Assembly (NCBI GenBank): GCA_028583605.1
Contig: CM053332.1
Location: 23,870,192-23,934,191, forward strand
Direction of reading: 5' to 3'
Length of the DNA stretch: 64,000 nt
Origin: Dastarcus helophoroides
Taxonomy: Eukaryota > Arthropoda > Insecta > Coleoptera > Bothrideridae
Below are positions 45,725 to 58,500 of this stretch, piece after piece. Below the pieces are notes generated by a model. The model worked only from the letters and a program-made list of their open reading frames with translations, made no database searches and had not been told where the DNA came from. A program made the translations under genes and the position numbers. The first letter of the stretch is position 1. Every line of letters starts with the position of its first letter.

Positions 45725-47250
45725 CATAATATTACTAGCGCCTTCCTCCGCGTGAAACAAAACAAAGAATTCTTGGGTCACCTTTTTTGGAAATTCCGAC
45801 TTTTTTTTGAAGAATTCGATTTTTATTGAGAATGTGGAATTATGTATTTTGAAAATTTCGACATTTTAAAATATCAATATTTCTCAGAACGTCGACTTTT
45901 TCTCATTCTACTCCCGAAATTGCAACTTTTTTCAAAATTTTAACCCAACTTGAAAAATCTCGAAGTTTTTACTTTTTTTGCAAATCCCAGCTTTAAAACA
46001 ATGATTTTTGGGTATATTTTTTTCCTTTTTTGAAACTTAGTATGATAATTTCTTTTTTTGGTTAACAAATTTCTCTTTCAAAAATTTACCTTTCAATAGT
46101 TGATTTTTTTGACTTTTTATCATATTTTTAAGTATATTTTTGAAAATTTTAACCTCTACAAAATTCCTATCTTGTTATTGAAAGTTTTTGTAACGTTTTT
46201 TTAAAATTTTGACTCGAAATTTCAATACTTTTGCAAGTTTGACTCTTCGATTTTCGATTTGAGTTTCGATTTTTATAAAACATTTCCATTCTAAATTCGA
46301 CTTTTTTTTCAAACTTTCAGCTTCTTCTCGTTGCGACTTTCTGGAACTAGCGATTTTTTTTATATCTAACTTCGATATTTACTGAAAATCTCGACTTTTT
46401 TAAACATTTTAATTTTATATTTTGAAAATTTCGAATTTCCAATTTTCCATTTTTTTTAATTTCCACTTTTCCAAATTTTAATTTGATCTCTAAATTTCAA
46501 CTCTTTCTCAATTTTGACTTATTTAAAAAGAATGTGGAATTATGTATTTGGAAAATGTCGACATTTTAAAATATCAACTTTTTTCAGAATGTCGAAAGCT
46601 TTCATTCGACTCCCACAATTTCAAGTTTTTTCGCAATTTTCACTTAATTTGGAAAATTTTGACTTTTTTTCAAAGCTTCTACTGGTTTTAAAAATGCCAG
46701 TTTTGAAATAATGATTTTTGGGTATATTTTAATTTTCTTTTTTTGGAAACTTTATGATTCCTGTTTTTGTTTAAAAAAAATTGTTTAACAAAATTTTGAA
46801 TTTTTAATCACATTTTGACGATAGTTTTGAAAATTTTGACTTGAAATTTCAATTCTTTTGAAAACCTGACCATTTTTAAATTCGATTTTTATAAATCTCA
46901 CATATTCAACTTTTTTTTTCAAAGTTTGAGGTTTTTCTCACCTCGACTTTCTGAAAGTAAGGATTTTTTTTAAATTTGACTTCGATTTGTACTAAAGATC
47001 TCAACTTTTTTAAACAATTCAAATTTATTTTTTTAAAACTTCGACTTTATTTTTTAAAAATTTCGAATTTCCAATTTCCATTTTTTTTAATTTCCATTTT
47101 TTTAAATTTTAATTTAAAGTGTAAATTTCAAGTTTTCGCAATTTTAACTCTCTTCAAGATTTTGATTTATTTTCCAATTTTTTGAACATTTTGTTTTTTT
47201 TTAAGCCTGATTCTCTTGAAATATTGTTTTGTTGAAAGCCTTTTTTTTTC
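45725..47250 (+). repeat. Satellite-like element A, copy 3, with internal 700 bp duplication
   Basis: Begins TACTAGCGCCTTCCTCCGCG and GAATTCTTGGGTCACCTTTT, the inverted match of 38320-38385. A segment starting AATGTGGAATTATGTATTTT at 45831 repeats at 46531 (AATGTGGAATTATGTATTTG) with the same following order of words, exactly 700 bp later. T-rich strand up until about 47250, where the strand bias reverses. Confidence 0.65.
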
Positions 47251-49330
47251 AGAAAAAGCTTCTTTTTTCTTCGGATTCAGAGAGTAATTGTAAATGTCAA
47301 CTTATTTCTAAAATTTAGGATTTAAAAAACTAAAAATTTCGAGTTCGAACAGTGTAAATTTGTTAAGAATTAACATATCCTACTATTTGTCTGGAAATTT
47401 AAAATTTTTAAAAAAGCAAATATTTAAAAAAATGTTAATTAATGAATTCTGATTATTTTTAAGTATAAATACAGTCAGAACTATTGTTTATTTACTCTAA
47501 ATGTAGACTTTTCTAGACATTTCGAATTAAAATTTCAAATTCAAAAAACTCAAGATTTCAGATTTTCGATATCTGACATTTTTCACAAAAATTTTAGAAA
47601 AATTTCCAGGTTTCTATAAAGAATCAAAGTTTAAAAAAATATTTGTAGGTTTGAAGAAAATACCAAGATTTTGAACTTTGAATTTAAAAAAAAAAATAAA
47701 AGTATTACCATAGTTCGCATTTAACAAAAAATCTAATTCAAATTGAAAAATGGTAGAAATTTCCAAATAAATAAAATTTTCGACAAAATTTGTTATTTCC
47801 AAAAAAAAGTCCAAATCTTCAAAATAGTCAAACTATTAAAAAATTGTGAAAGCTATTAAAAAACTTAAAAAAAGAGTCGACATTTTCAGAAAGGCTCGAA
47901 ATTTTCAAAACAAAATCTCATCATCTCGTCATAAAATTCAATCTTTAAAAAAAAAGTTGAATTCTTTATTACAAAAAGGTCGAAATGACAAAAAAAACCC
48001 ATCTAAAATCACTCTATTTTTCAAGATTTTCAGTTTAAACTATAGTTATAACGTTTTTCCTAAAATGTGGACTTTTTCCGTAAATTTGGGGATTTTTCGT
48101 AAAATGTAGTCTTTTTTCTTCCAAATTCCTAATTTAAATCTAATGGTTCTACCTTCGGTTTCCGAAAACGTCGATTTTAAAATCGAAATGTCTATCTTCT
48201 CCTAAAACGTCTATCTTCTCCTGAAATGTTTACTTTAGTCTCGAAAGTTTCACCTTTGTTACATAATTTCGCTATTTGCGGGGTTGCCAATTATGAAGTT
48301 TTCCCTAAATTTAGGGACAAAATAAGGGATCTTTTAAGGGCATCCACGTGTTGTAAAATGAATGTACATGAGTTGAAAAGGTTTCTTTTTGCGTTTTTTT
48401 TTTGATATTTTTTTATATATCTAGTAAACCTGTGGTGGTTTAAATAAAATATCGAGTTTTTTTCTAAATTTAACATTTTTTCTTAAGATTTTTAGGCTCA
48501 AGCTACAGTTTCAACCTTTTTCCTAAAATTTGGACTTTTTCCGTAAATTTTAAGATTTTCGTGAAATTTGGTCTTCCCAATTTGAATCTGACGATTTTAC
48601 ATTCGTTTTCCGAAAGTTGCAAATTTAAAATCGAAATGTCTCATTTTTTTCTAAAATTTCTACTCCAATCTCGACAGTTTTATCTTTATCGTGGAACTTC
48701 GCTATTTGCGGGGTTGCCAATTTTGAAGTTTGTCCCCAAATTTAGGGACAACATTGGGGATCTTTCAGGGGCATCCACGTGTTCTAAAATGAATGTGCAT
48801 GAGTTGAACACGTTTGTTTTCTAGTTTTCTTAACATTCTTTTATGTATCTAAGAAACCTTGGGCGCTTAAAATAAAATATTGAATTTTTTTCTAAATTTG
48901 CTATTTTTTTCTCAAGATTTTTAGTTCAAACCTCAGTTCCAACGTTTTTCCTAAAATTTGGACTTTTTCCGCAAATTTCGGGATTTTCGTGATATTTGGC
49001 CTTTTTTCGTCCAAATTTCCAATTTAAATCTGACGGTTCTACATTCCTTTTCCGACAATTTAAAAAAAAAAAACGATATTTAACTTTATAGCAAAAATTA
49101 TTTTCGAAATTCGGAAGAATCAAACGCATTGCGACATTACAAATTTAGATAACAACAATAATTCCCAAAATTGCCAAAAATAAAAACGTAGGAATTAAAG
49201 TTGTTCCCAGTTAGAAAAAGAGTTGAACTTAAAAAAAATTTTAAAAAATTATGAACGAAATCGAAATTTGAAAAAATTTAAAAAAAAAGATATTTTTCTG
49301 CAGCTACTTTGTCAGAATGTTAGAAGAGTT
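47251..49330. repeat. Mixed degenerate repeat with a ~430 bp tandem repeat
   Basis: 47500-48000 is A-rich. 48000-49060 has three units sharing TTTGGACTTTTTCCG..AAATTT and, in the first two, GCTATTTGCGGGGTTGCCAA (48271 and 48701, period 430) followed by TTTAGGGACAA and GGGCATCCACGTGTT. The third unit is cut short near 49060. 49060-49330 is A-rich again. Confidence 0.55.
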
Positions 49331-49948
49331 AGACTGTAGAAATGTTTTTAGTGTATTTTTTTATATTTTAGTATACTTGTATATAATAGTAATATTAATA
49401 TAAAGTAGTATTGGACCGTGGCTTCTTAGCTCTAAACTAAACGCAAACAAAGACTAGGCAGTTTAGCAGAAGGATCGCAGCCCCCCGAAAAAAAAACCTT
49501 GTTACGGGCCCGAGATTGGTATTTCAATTTTTTGTTAATTAACGTTCTTTCTACGCCTTTGTAATATTTCAAGAAAAAAGTTCACGTTTTGCAAGAGACT
49601 TAAAATTGCCAAAAACAAAATTCCACCTTTAACACAAATTTTGATAAATCAGACAACTTAAAATTTTAATAAAATTACGACATTTTGTTGAGATGCTTTT
49701 TGAAAAGGAACATTTTAAGGTTAAATCCAAAATTTCCTTAGAAAGCTTAAAATTTCTTTCAAAAGTGGGAGTTTTAAAAACCTTTTTGTTGAATTCATTT
49801 TTCAAAACTCTGTTTTCGTTTTAAAATTTTTAAAACTTTTTGTTTTTATTTTCTCAAATATAAGTATTTCAAATCTGCGATGTTGCTCTTTTTTTTTCGA
49901 AAATTTAAGTTTAAACTTTTCAAAAACATAAAAAAATTAAGTTTAAAC
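49331..49948. other. Intergenic AT-rich DNA
   Basis: Only degenerate AT-rich sequence without a recognised family. It ends at the GTTTAAAC target site of the next element. Confidence 0.35.
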
Positions 49949-50851
49949 CACTGGCGGCTGGTCTAAAAGAGCGCAAGAGCGCGCGCTCCTCGTGAAATGA
50001 ACGATCTATTCTTTTCTGTTTAGAGTAAAAGACTTGGATTTATCACATTTTTAAACACATAATTATGACATATTAATTAACTAATAATACTTGTGAATGT
50101 CTTGGAATAAAATACACCTACGTTTGATTCCATTATATATATATATATTCAATATAAGGAAATTCAAAGAAGTTGGTGCGCGCAGAATTATGCACCTAGC
50201 GAGGGTGCCGTGCGATGCCTATCAACGGTCTTCACGGGATACGGAGAAATAAACTACAGAATACCACGTACCACGTTAAAGCTAGCTCGGGGTACGCCGC
50301 TCCGCGCATATGCGATATTGCCAAATGGTGAGTACGAGTCAGAGTTTGGAATGTGTATTTAGGTTTATGATGCTAAATTCGTAGGTCCCGGCTGATCTGA
50401 TTGCGATTGCTAATTGTGCCGCTTACAGGCCTAACTGCCAATAGTACCACTATTCACAAAGAGACAGCAGTGCCCATTCTAGGGTCTAATTATTCATTTA
50501 TAGATTTCGATTTAGACAATTTTGATGAGAAAGTAATGAAGACTTTATTTCTTTAAAAGACCGTAGAGCGGATTTTGTTTAAAAACATTTTTTTGTGTGT
50601 TTTTGTAGAGTTTAATTAGAACCTTGTAATAAAATATATTTCATTTTCAAATACAGTTTTCATGAAATGGAGATTATAAGACTGTAATTAAATTTAATTC
50701 GTAAAAATACTATTAAATATCACACCTTTTGTGTCACTGTTGTTACTCTTAAATTTAATATCTAGCTATGACACTGGAGTCACCTAAACTCTTAACTACT
50801 AATATTTTTGCATCTACGCACCCCCTGTCAAAAAGTCACCAGCCGCCACTG
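49949..50851 (+). mobile_element. hAT-type MITE, GGCGGCTGGT family, copy 2
   Basis: A 903 bp element flanked by an exact 8 bp duplication, GTTTAAAC (49941-49948, 50852-50859). Ends are CACTGGCGGCTGGT and ACCAGCCGCCACTG, a 14 bp inverted repeat with one mismatch. Homologous and inverted relative to 18933-19813. No transposase. It lies between CREBL2 and the rhomboid gene. Confidence 0.85.
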
Positions 50852-51079
50852 GTTTAAACTTAAAGTAGCTAAGTTAGTAGTAAAAATAAAAAAAAAATGT
50901 TAAAGTAGTAGTTAACATTTAAATTGTTGCTTGTTATAGTTTTGTGTTAATTGTACGTGTTTACAAGTTTCCCAAGTTTCGGTTTCAGTTTCGTTTTCGG
51001 ACGAAAACAAAGTAGAAGCCGAAATTCAGCTAGTATCTAGTTTCAGCCAAAAATCTAGTTTCGTTCGATCCCTACAATA

Positions 51080-51296
51080 TAATACAGAAATGCGAACATT
51101 TCACAATCTCGCCGCCTTTATCTCGTTTTCTTCTGGCGTACTCTTTAGTCGAGACACGCCGTTTCCATAGTTACTTGTCCCGTGTTTCATAAAATTTGTC
51201 CGCGTATACCTTCCATTTTTCGGGCGCGGCGCGGTTTGCGAGCCACGTTTCCATTCGATTTGGGTGGCTCGCGAGATGCACTACGTCAGTTAACAG
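51080..51296 (+). promoter_or_regulatory. Probable promoter and leader exon of the rhomboid gene
   Basis: 51090-51295 is CpG-rich against an AT-rich background (GGGCGCGGCGCGGTTTGCGA, GGTGGCTCGCGAGATG) and ends at a donor, TTAACAG|GTATTT. The next acceptor, GTGTTTCTAG at 52520-52529, opens the exon that has the rhomboid start codon, so a non-coding first exon is likely. A long ORF (51182..51586) crosses the donor and is probably incidental. Confidence 0.45.
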
Positions 51297-51650
51297 GTAT
51301 TTTTATAATAAAATTGTATAACATTAATGATTTTCGTTATAATCTGACGTTGGATAATTCATTTTTATTTGTGACGTTGAAAATGCAAATTTTGGGGACT
51401 GCCGACAGAAGTGAAAACTTAAAACTAGGAAATAACAGTGTTTGTGTAGTGTTTCAGTTCGAACTCACATTAGTAAACAAGTTAGAGTATTGGAAATATT
51501 TGAAAATAAGTCATGTTGAGCGATCCGTTTTCGATTTCAATTTCTATAAAAAAAAAAATTATTTTTCTATCGTTTACTTACGATAAATTTAATAATTGAA
51601 ATACAGAACTTATTCTCTGAAACCAAGAAAGATTAAAAAACACAACAAAG

Positions 51651-51699
51651 GTTGTTCTAACGCGTTTCGACAGCCAAGCTGTCATCTTCAGAGAGAAAC
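51651..51699 (-). ncRNA. Hammerhead-ribozyme-like motif (Penelope type)
   Basis: Minus strand: CTCT-CTGAAGA-T, perfect GACAGC-TTG-GCTGTC stem II, GAAA, ACGCGTT, AGAACAACC. Stem I keeps three of the four CTCT/AGAG pairs. Confidence 0.5.
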
Positions 51700-51700
51700 C

Positions 51701-51753
51701 AGTTTCTCTCTGAAGATGACAGCTTGACTGTCGAAACGCGTTAGCCAGCAACC
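51701..51753 (+). ncRNA. Hammerhead-ribozyme-like motif (Penelope type)
   Basis: CTCT-CTGAAGA-T, stem II GACAGC-TTG-ACTGTC (top pair lost), GAAA, ACGCGTT, then AGCCAGCAACC with a small insertion in stem I. On the sense strand of the rhomboid leader intron. Confidence 0.4.
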
Positions 51754-51832
51754 TTTGTTGTGTTTTTTAATCAAGTTCTGCATTTCAATTTTTGAAGATA
51801 ACCAAGGACCTGTCCGTTCCATCAAAATTAAT

Positions 51833-52529
51833 TAAATGATAACTTATAGCTGTAGGATAATCTGTGACACAAATTTTATGCTTAAAAGTAACAGAGGCGC
51901 TATTATTTTATTTAAAGTAATTGATAGTAGGTGTGTTAATTATATCGTCGTTCTTCTAATAGAGAATTCACCGAGTTTTTAACTGAGCGTATTACTATAA
52001 ATACGATTTAGTTTACATTTCGCTTAGACACGAACTGCATTTTATAAGACTGGTTTCATCTGATTATCTGAAAACTAAACATTTCATTATACAAAGATTT
52101 CTAGATGAATACTGTAAGTACTTTAATATTCTGACGAATTAAGATTCATTTAAAAAAAAACACCATTTTTATGGATCACTAAAATATAAAAAAAAATAAA
52201 ATGAAATAATTAAATAAAATAAGACAAGCTAATATTAAATCATTTAAAAATGATCATACATGATTTGGTGAATCATAAAAATGATAACTTTTGAAGTGCT
52301 ACATTAATTATCAATTCGCATTCGTATCGAGAATATTTTGACTGATTTGCGTCATGCAATCCTTTCGCACCAAACATTAGTTTCAAACGAACGAGCTTCA
52401 ATCATATACGAACTGTGATCCGCTATTGGCAGTAACGATACGCGTAATTTATCTTCAAAATATATTTGTTTTATTTTATTAAATCGAACGTTCGCAATAA
52501 CAGAATATAAATCAAATTTGTGTTTCTAG
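51833..52529. other. Rhomboid leader intron, nothing recognised
   Basis: AT-rich sequence with no supported exon or repeat family up to the acceptor at 52529. Confidence 0.3.
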
Positions 52530-52561
52530 TGCGAGGGCGTTCGGCCCCTCGATAAGCTGGC

Positions 52562-55500
52562 ATGGAGAGTCCTTTGACCGAGAAGCCTTTTAACGAGGGT
52601 GAACTGTTGGGTAGTCCTGTTACGACGCCAGGATCCACGGTTGACGAAGAAAAGTGTTTAGTGTCTAACTCCAAGAAATGCGATCAATATAAGCCTGTTA
52701 AATGGAATTCGAAGAAGAATATTCCTTTATTTGCTCTTGCTGTCAGTTTTTTAGAGGTGAGTCTTTAATAGTACGCCAAATATAATATTTTTTAACAACG
52801 TTTGCTAAATTCTATCTTGTTTTAAGTTTCACAACTTTGTTATTATAAAATGTTTTCTTGAATAACATGAAGACTATATTGATGAAATGGGATGTAATCT
52901 TTAAATATTTGTGTTATCTATATATAGTTCGAGTTAATGATCTGCGAACTTTATGGTAGTGAACGTTTCGCAGATTACATATTATTACATATATTTTAGA
53001 ATGTTTAGAAAGCAATGCAACATTTAAAATAATATTTAAATTTATAGAAAAAAATTTTATATTTAAATTTATAGAAAATTTTTTTATATTTAAATTTATA
53101 GAAATTTTTTTTTAATTTATAGAAAAATGGCTAAATTTGGAAAGCCAGTCATCAGACACCCATATAAAATAACTGAATCTGGTCCTCCCTTGAACGTGAC
53201 AAAATATGTACTGAAATATTATTCGGTTTCGTTCACTGTTTGCAATAAATAATTCAAGGACATCACGAAACAATTATTTTATATTACCTGAGTCGCTTGC
53301 ATGTCAACATTACCTCATCAACAAACATATTTTACTTATTTGGAAGTTTGAATTGTTTATTATAAATTGGTTTTTAATAAGTGAAATAAATTTTCAAATT
53401 TAAAGCGTTCTGATCTTCCTAAAAAAGATGCAGAGAATATTTAATTTTTCTACTATATAATAATGCATCATATATACCCAATAATGCATCACATTTCATC
53501 AAAAATATAACGTTTTATAGGCCGACTACAAAAATACTGAACGTTAATAGATTGGACTTCAAATTTTCCATCCATCACCACGTATACACTAACAAAGTGT
53601 CGTTTCCTTCCAGATCATATTTTTCCTCACGGCCACACCTGACATACAAAAATGGCTCAGGTTTGAGCCGAGAAAACGCATTCAAATTTGGAGATTTTTA
53701 ACTTACATGCTTATCCACGACAACGCCTTCCATCTCCTGCTCAACGTGCTTATGCAATGCATTTTTGCCTACTTTTTAGAAGAACGCCAAGGTAGTTTTC
53801 GAGTCGGAGGTCTCTATTTGGGAGGTGTCGTTACTGGTGTTTTAGGAGCTTCATGCCTCAATACCAAACTTGTGGTTGGTTCTTCTGCAGGAGTATACGC
53901 CCTTTTGATTTCTCTAATTTCGGATCTTATACTTGTAAGTACATTCGGTGGTGTTGCGTTATCATTAAAAGAGAAATTTTTGAAGAGAAAATTTCTTTGA
54001 CGTGTTAGGCGATTTTAGATGCCTTCGCGTTATTATCATGCTTACCTAAGATAGTCAATTAGGCAAAAAAATGGAAAACAATAAGCTAGAAACTCGTATA
54101 CACCTTCATTTTGGCGTTGTCTCAAAAGTCTTATAATATTTCGAGTCTGCGTTGTAGGCTATTCAAGGTCAAAGCCCGCTAAAATCGGGTTTTTGCGATT
54201 ATCTCAGTTTCTACAGCCTCAATGATGTTAACATCTATTATCAAAATTGTAGAGCATAAAATTTGCCACAAATTTTGCTTTAAACATTTTTTGATACTCC
54301 CAACCGTTTTTGAGATAAAGGGCACCCCTCAGTCATACATTTTGTAATGCAAGGTCAATTAGACAAAGTGTTTATTGTTAATGATATTAATAGTTTTTGT
54401 AACTTTATACAAGGTATTCCTTAAGATTCCTAATAATGTTACAAAATCATTAAAATCATTACCAATAAATACTTTGTCTAATTGACCTTGCATTACAACA
54501 TGTATGACTGAGCGCTGCCCTTTATCTCAAAAACGGTTGAGCCTACCAAAAAATGTTTGAAACAAAATTTATCGCAAATGTTATGCTCTACAATTTTTAT
54601 AGTAGATATTAACATCTTGTAGCGACAGAAACCAAGATAATCGCGAAAAACCGATTTTTCTGACCTTTGACCTTTAGTAATTTACGATGTAGCCACTTGA
54701 TTTCATGGGACATTTTAAGACAACATTTAGGACGCCAAAATGAAGATTTATAAGAATTTCCAGCTTATTATCTCTCATTTTAAAGTGAAACCTCTAATAT
54801 AGTAGACTAGTACAGTCACTTTGGCAAGAAAAGGGTTCAACCTCGTAATAGGAGATAATAAGCCGGAAAATCGTACACACCCTCATTTTGCCGTTCTAAA
54901 AGTTGTCTCACAAGCCTTATAAAATCTCGCGTCTGCTTCGTAAGTAATTCAAGGTTAAAGGCCACCAAAATCGGTTTTTTGCGATTATCTCAGTTTCTAT
55001 AGCTCCAATGATACTAACATCTATTATCAAAATTGTAGAGCATAAAATTTGCCAAAAATTTTGCTTTAAACAGTTTTTGATATTCCCAACCGTTTTTGAG
55101 ATAAAGGGCACGCCTCAGTCATACATATTATAATACAAGGTCAATTAGGCAAAATATTTATTGTTAACGATATTAATGATCTTGTAACTTTACACAAGGT
55201 GATTTTGTAACTTTACACAAGGTATTATTCATGGAGATTCTTGCATTACAATATGTATGACTGAGAACTGCCCTTTATCTTAAAAACGGTTGAGCCTACA
55301 AAAAAATGTTTAAAACAAAATTTGTCGCAAATTTTATGCTCTACAATTTTTATAAAAGATATTAACATTTTATAGCTACAGAAATCGAGATAATCGCGAA
55401 AAACCGATTTTTGTGACCTTTGTCCTTGAGTAATCTACGATGCAGACACTTGATTTCATGAGACATTTTGAGACAACATTTAGGACGCCAAAATGAAGGT

Positions 55501-58500
55501 TTATAAGAATTTCCAGCTTATTATCCCTCATTTTAAAGTGAAACCTCTAATATAGTAGACTAGTACAGTCACTTTGGCAAAAAAAGGGTTCAACCTCGTA
55601 ATAGGAGATAATAAGCCGGAAAATCGTACACACCCTCATTTTGCCGTTCTAAAAGTTGTCTCAAAAGCCTTATAAAATCTCGCGTCTGCTTTTAAGTAAT
55701 TCAAGGTTAAAGGCCACCAAAATCGGTTTTTTGCGATTATCTCAGTTTCTATAGCTCCAATGATACTAACATCTATTATCAAAATTGTAGAGCATAAAAT
55801 TTGCCAAAAATTTTGCTTTAAACAGTTTTTGATATTCCCAACCGTTTTTGAGATAAAGGGCACCCCTCAATCATACATCTTGTAATACAAGGTCAATTAG
55901 GCAAAATATTTATTGTTAATGATATTAATGATTTTGTAACTTTACACAAGGTGATTTTGTAACTTTACACAAGGTATTATTCATGGAGATTCTTGCATTA
56001 CAATATGTATGACTGAGAACTACCCTTTATCTTAAAAACGGTTGAGCCTACAAAAAAATGTTTGAAACAAAATTTATCGCAAATTTTATGCTCTACAATT
56101 TTTATAATAGATGTTAACATTTTATAGCTACAGAAATCGAGATAATCGCGAAAAACCGATTTTTGTGACCTTTGTCCTTGAGTAATCTACGATGCAGACA
56201 CTTGATTTCATCAGACATTTTGAGACAACTTTTAGGACGTCAAAATGAAGGTTTATAGGAATTTCCAGCTAATTATCTTTCATTCTAAAATACAACCATT
56301 AATAAAGTAGACTAGTACAGTCCTTTTTCCAGAAACAGGGTTCAACCTCGGAATGGGAGATAACAAGCTGGAAACTCGTACACACCTTCATTTTGTCGTT
56401 CTAAAAGTTGTCTCAAAACTCTCATAAAATCTCGTGTCTGCGTGGTAAGTTATTCAAGGTCAAAAGCCACCAAAATCGCTTTTTTGCAATTATCTCAGTT
56501 TCTATAGCTCCAGTGATATTAACATCTATTATCAAAATTGTAGAGCATAAAATTTGCCACAAATTTTGCTATAAACATTTTTTGATACCCCCAACCGTTT
56601 TTGAGATAAAGGGCACCCCTCAGTCATACATATTGTAATGCAAGGTCAATTAGACACAAAGTATTTATTGTTAATGATATTTATGATTTTGTAACTTTAT
56701 ACAAGATATTCCTTGAGATTCCTAATACCTTGTATAAAGTTACAAAATCATTGAAATCATCACCAATAAATACTTTGTCTAATTGACCTTGCATTACAAT
56801 ATATATGACTGAGCGCTGCCCTTTATCTCAAAAACGGTTGAGCCCACAAAAAAATGTTTCAAACAAAATTTATCGCAAATTTTATGCTCTAGAATTTTTT
56901 AATAAATGTTCACATTTTATAGCTGCAGAAATCGAGATAATCGCGAGAAACCGATTTTTGTGACACTTGATCTTGAGTAATTTACGATGCAGTCACTTGA
57001 TTTTATGACACATTTTAGGACAACTTTTAGGACGCCAAAATGAAGGTTTATAAGAATTTTCAGCTGATTATCTCTCATTTTAGAGTGAAACCTCTAATAT
57101 AGTAGACTAGTACAGTCACTTTGGCAAAAAAAGGGTTCAACCTCGGAATAGGAGATAATAAGCTGGAAACTCGTACACACCTTCACTTTGGTGTTCTAAA
57201 GGTTGTCTCAAAAGTCTCATAAAATCTCGTGTCTGCTTCGTAAGTAATTCAAGATTAAAGGCCACCAAAATCGGTTTTTTGCGATTATCTCAGTTTCTAT
57301 AGCTCCAATGACACTAACATCTATTATCAAAATTGTAGAGCATAAAATTTGCGAAACATTTTGCTTTAAACAGTTTTTGATATTCCCAACCGTTTTTAAG
57401 ATAAAGAGCACCGCTCAGTCATACATATTATAATACAAGGTCAATTAGGCAAAATATTTATTGTTAATGATATTAATGATTTTGTAACTTTACACAAGGT
57501 ATTATTCATGGAGATTCTTGCATTACAATATGTATGACTGAGAACTGCCCTTTATCTTAAAAACGGTTGAGCCTACAAAAAAATGTTTGAAACACAATTT
57601 GTCGCAAATTTTATGCTCTACAATTTTGATAATAGATGTTAACATTTTATAGCTACAGAAATCGAGATAATCGCGAAAAACCGATTTTTGTGACCTTTGT
57701 CCTTGAGTAATTTACGATGCAGACACTTGATTTCATAAGACATTTTGAGACAACTTTTAGGACGCCAAAATGAAGGTTTATAAGAATTTCCAGCTTATTA
57801 TCTTTCATTCTAAAATAAAACCATTAATAAAGGAGACTAGTACAGTCACTTTTACAGAAACAGGGTTCAACCTCGAAATGGGAGATAATAAGCTGGAAAC
57901 TCGTACACACCTTCATTTTGTCGTTCTAAAGGTTGTCTCAAAAGTCTCATAAAATCTCGTGTCTGCGTGGTAAGTTGTTCAAGGTCAAAAGCCACCAAAA
58001 TCGGTTTTTTGCCATTATCTCAGTTTCTATAGCTCCAGTGATATTAACATTTATTATCAAAATTGTAGAGCATAAAATTTGTCACAAATTTTGCTATAAA
58101 CATTTTTTGATACCCTCAACCGTTTTTGAGATAAAGGGCACCCCTTAGTCATACATATTGTAATGCAAGGTCAATTAGACACAAAGTATTTATTGTTAAT
58201 GATATTTATGATTTTGTAACTTTATACAAGATATTCCTTGAGATTCCTAATACCTTATATAAAGTTACAAAATTTTTGTCTAATTGACCTTGCATTACAA
58301 TATGTATGACTGAGCGCTGCCCTTTATCTCAAAAACGGTTGAGCCCACGAAAAAATGTTTTAAACAAAATTTGTCGTAAATTTTATGCTCTACGATTTTT
58401 ATAATAAATGTTAACATTTTGTAGCTACAGAAACCGAGATAATCTCTAGAAACCGATTTTTGTGACCTTTGACCTTGTGTAATTTACGATGCAAGATTTT

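Larger units (their letters stand above)
51598..51832. mobile_element. Penelope-like terminal repeat fold-back, back-to-back ribozyme motifs
   Basis: The arms (ATTGAAATACAGAACTTATT on the left; AAGTTCTGCATTTCAATTTT on the right) are inverted, and the two hammerhead-like motifs abut with one base between them (51651-51699 minus, 51701-51753 plus). It lies in the leader intron of the rhomboid gene, so pre-mRNA from that gene would contain the sense motif. Confidence 0.8.

Noticed and set aside
51182..51586. 134 aa ORF as a separate gene
   Set aside because: It crosses a good splice donor at 51296, its second half is low-complexity AT-rich, and its first half fits a rhomboid leader exon better.
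54830..57875. GGTTCAACCTCG as a tRNA T-arm
   Set aside because: No acceptor stem or anticodon arm can be drawn around it; it is a unit-boundary sequence of the tandem array.
54917..58148. Recurrent ORFs of 64-76 aa (IKNCLKQNFWQILCST and MSQNSHKISCLRGKL types) in several units
   Set aside because: They recur only because the 750 bp unit is repeated, lie on both strands of a palindrome, and sit inside the rhomboid intron.
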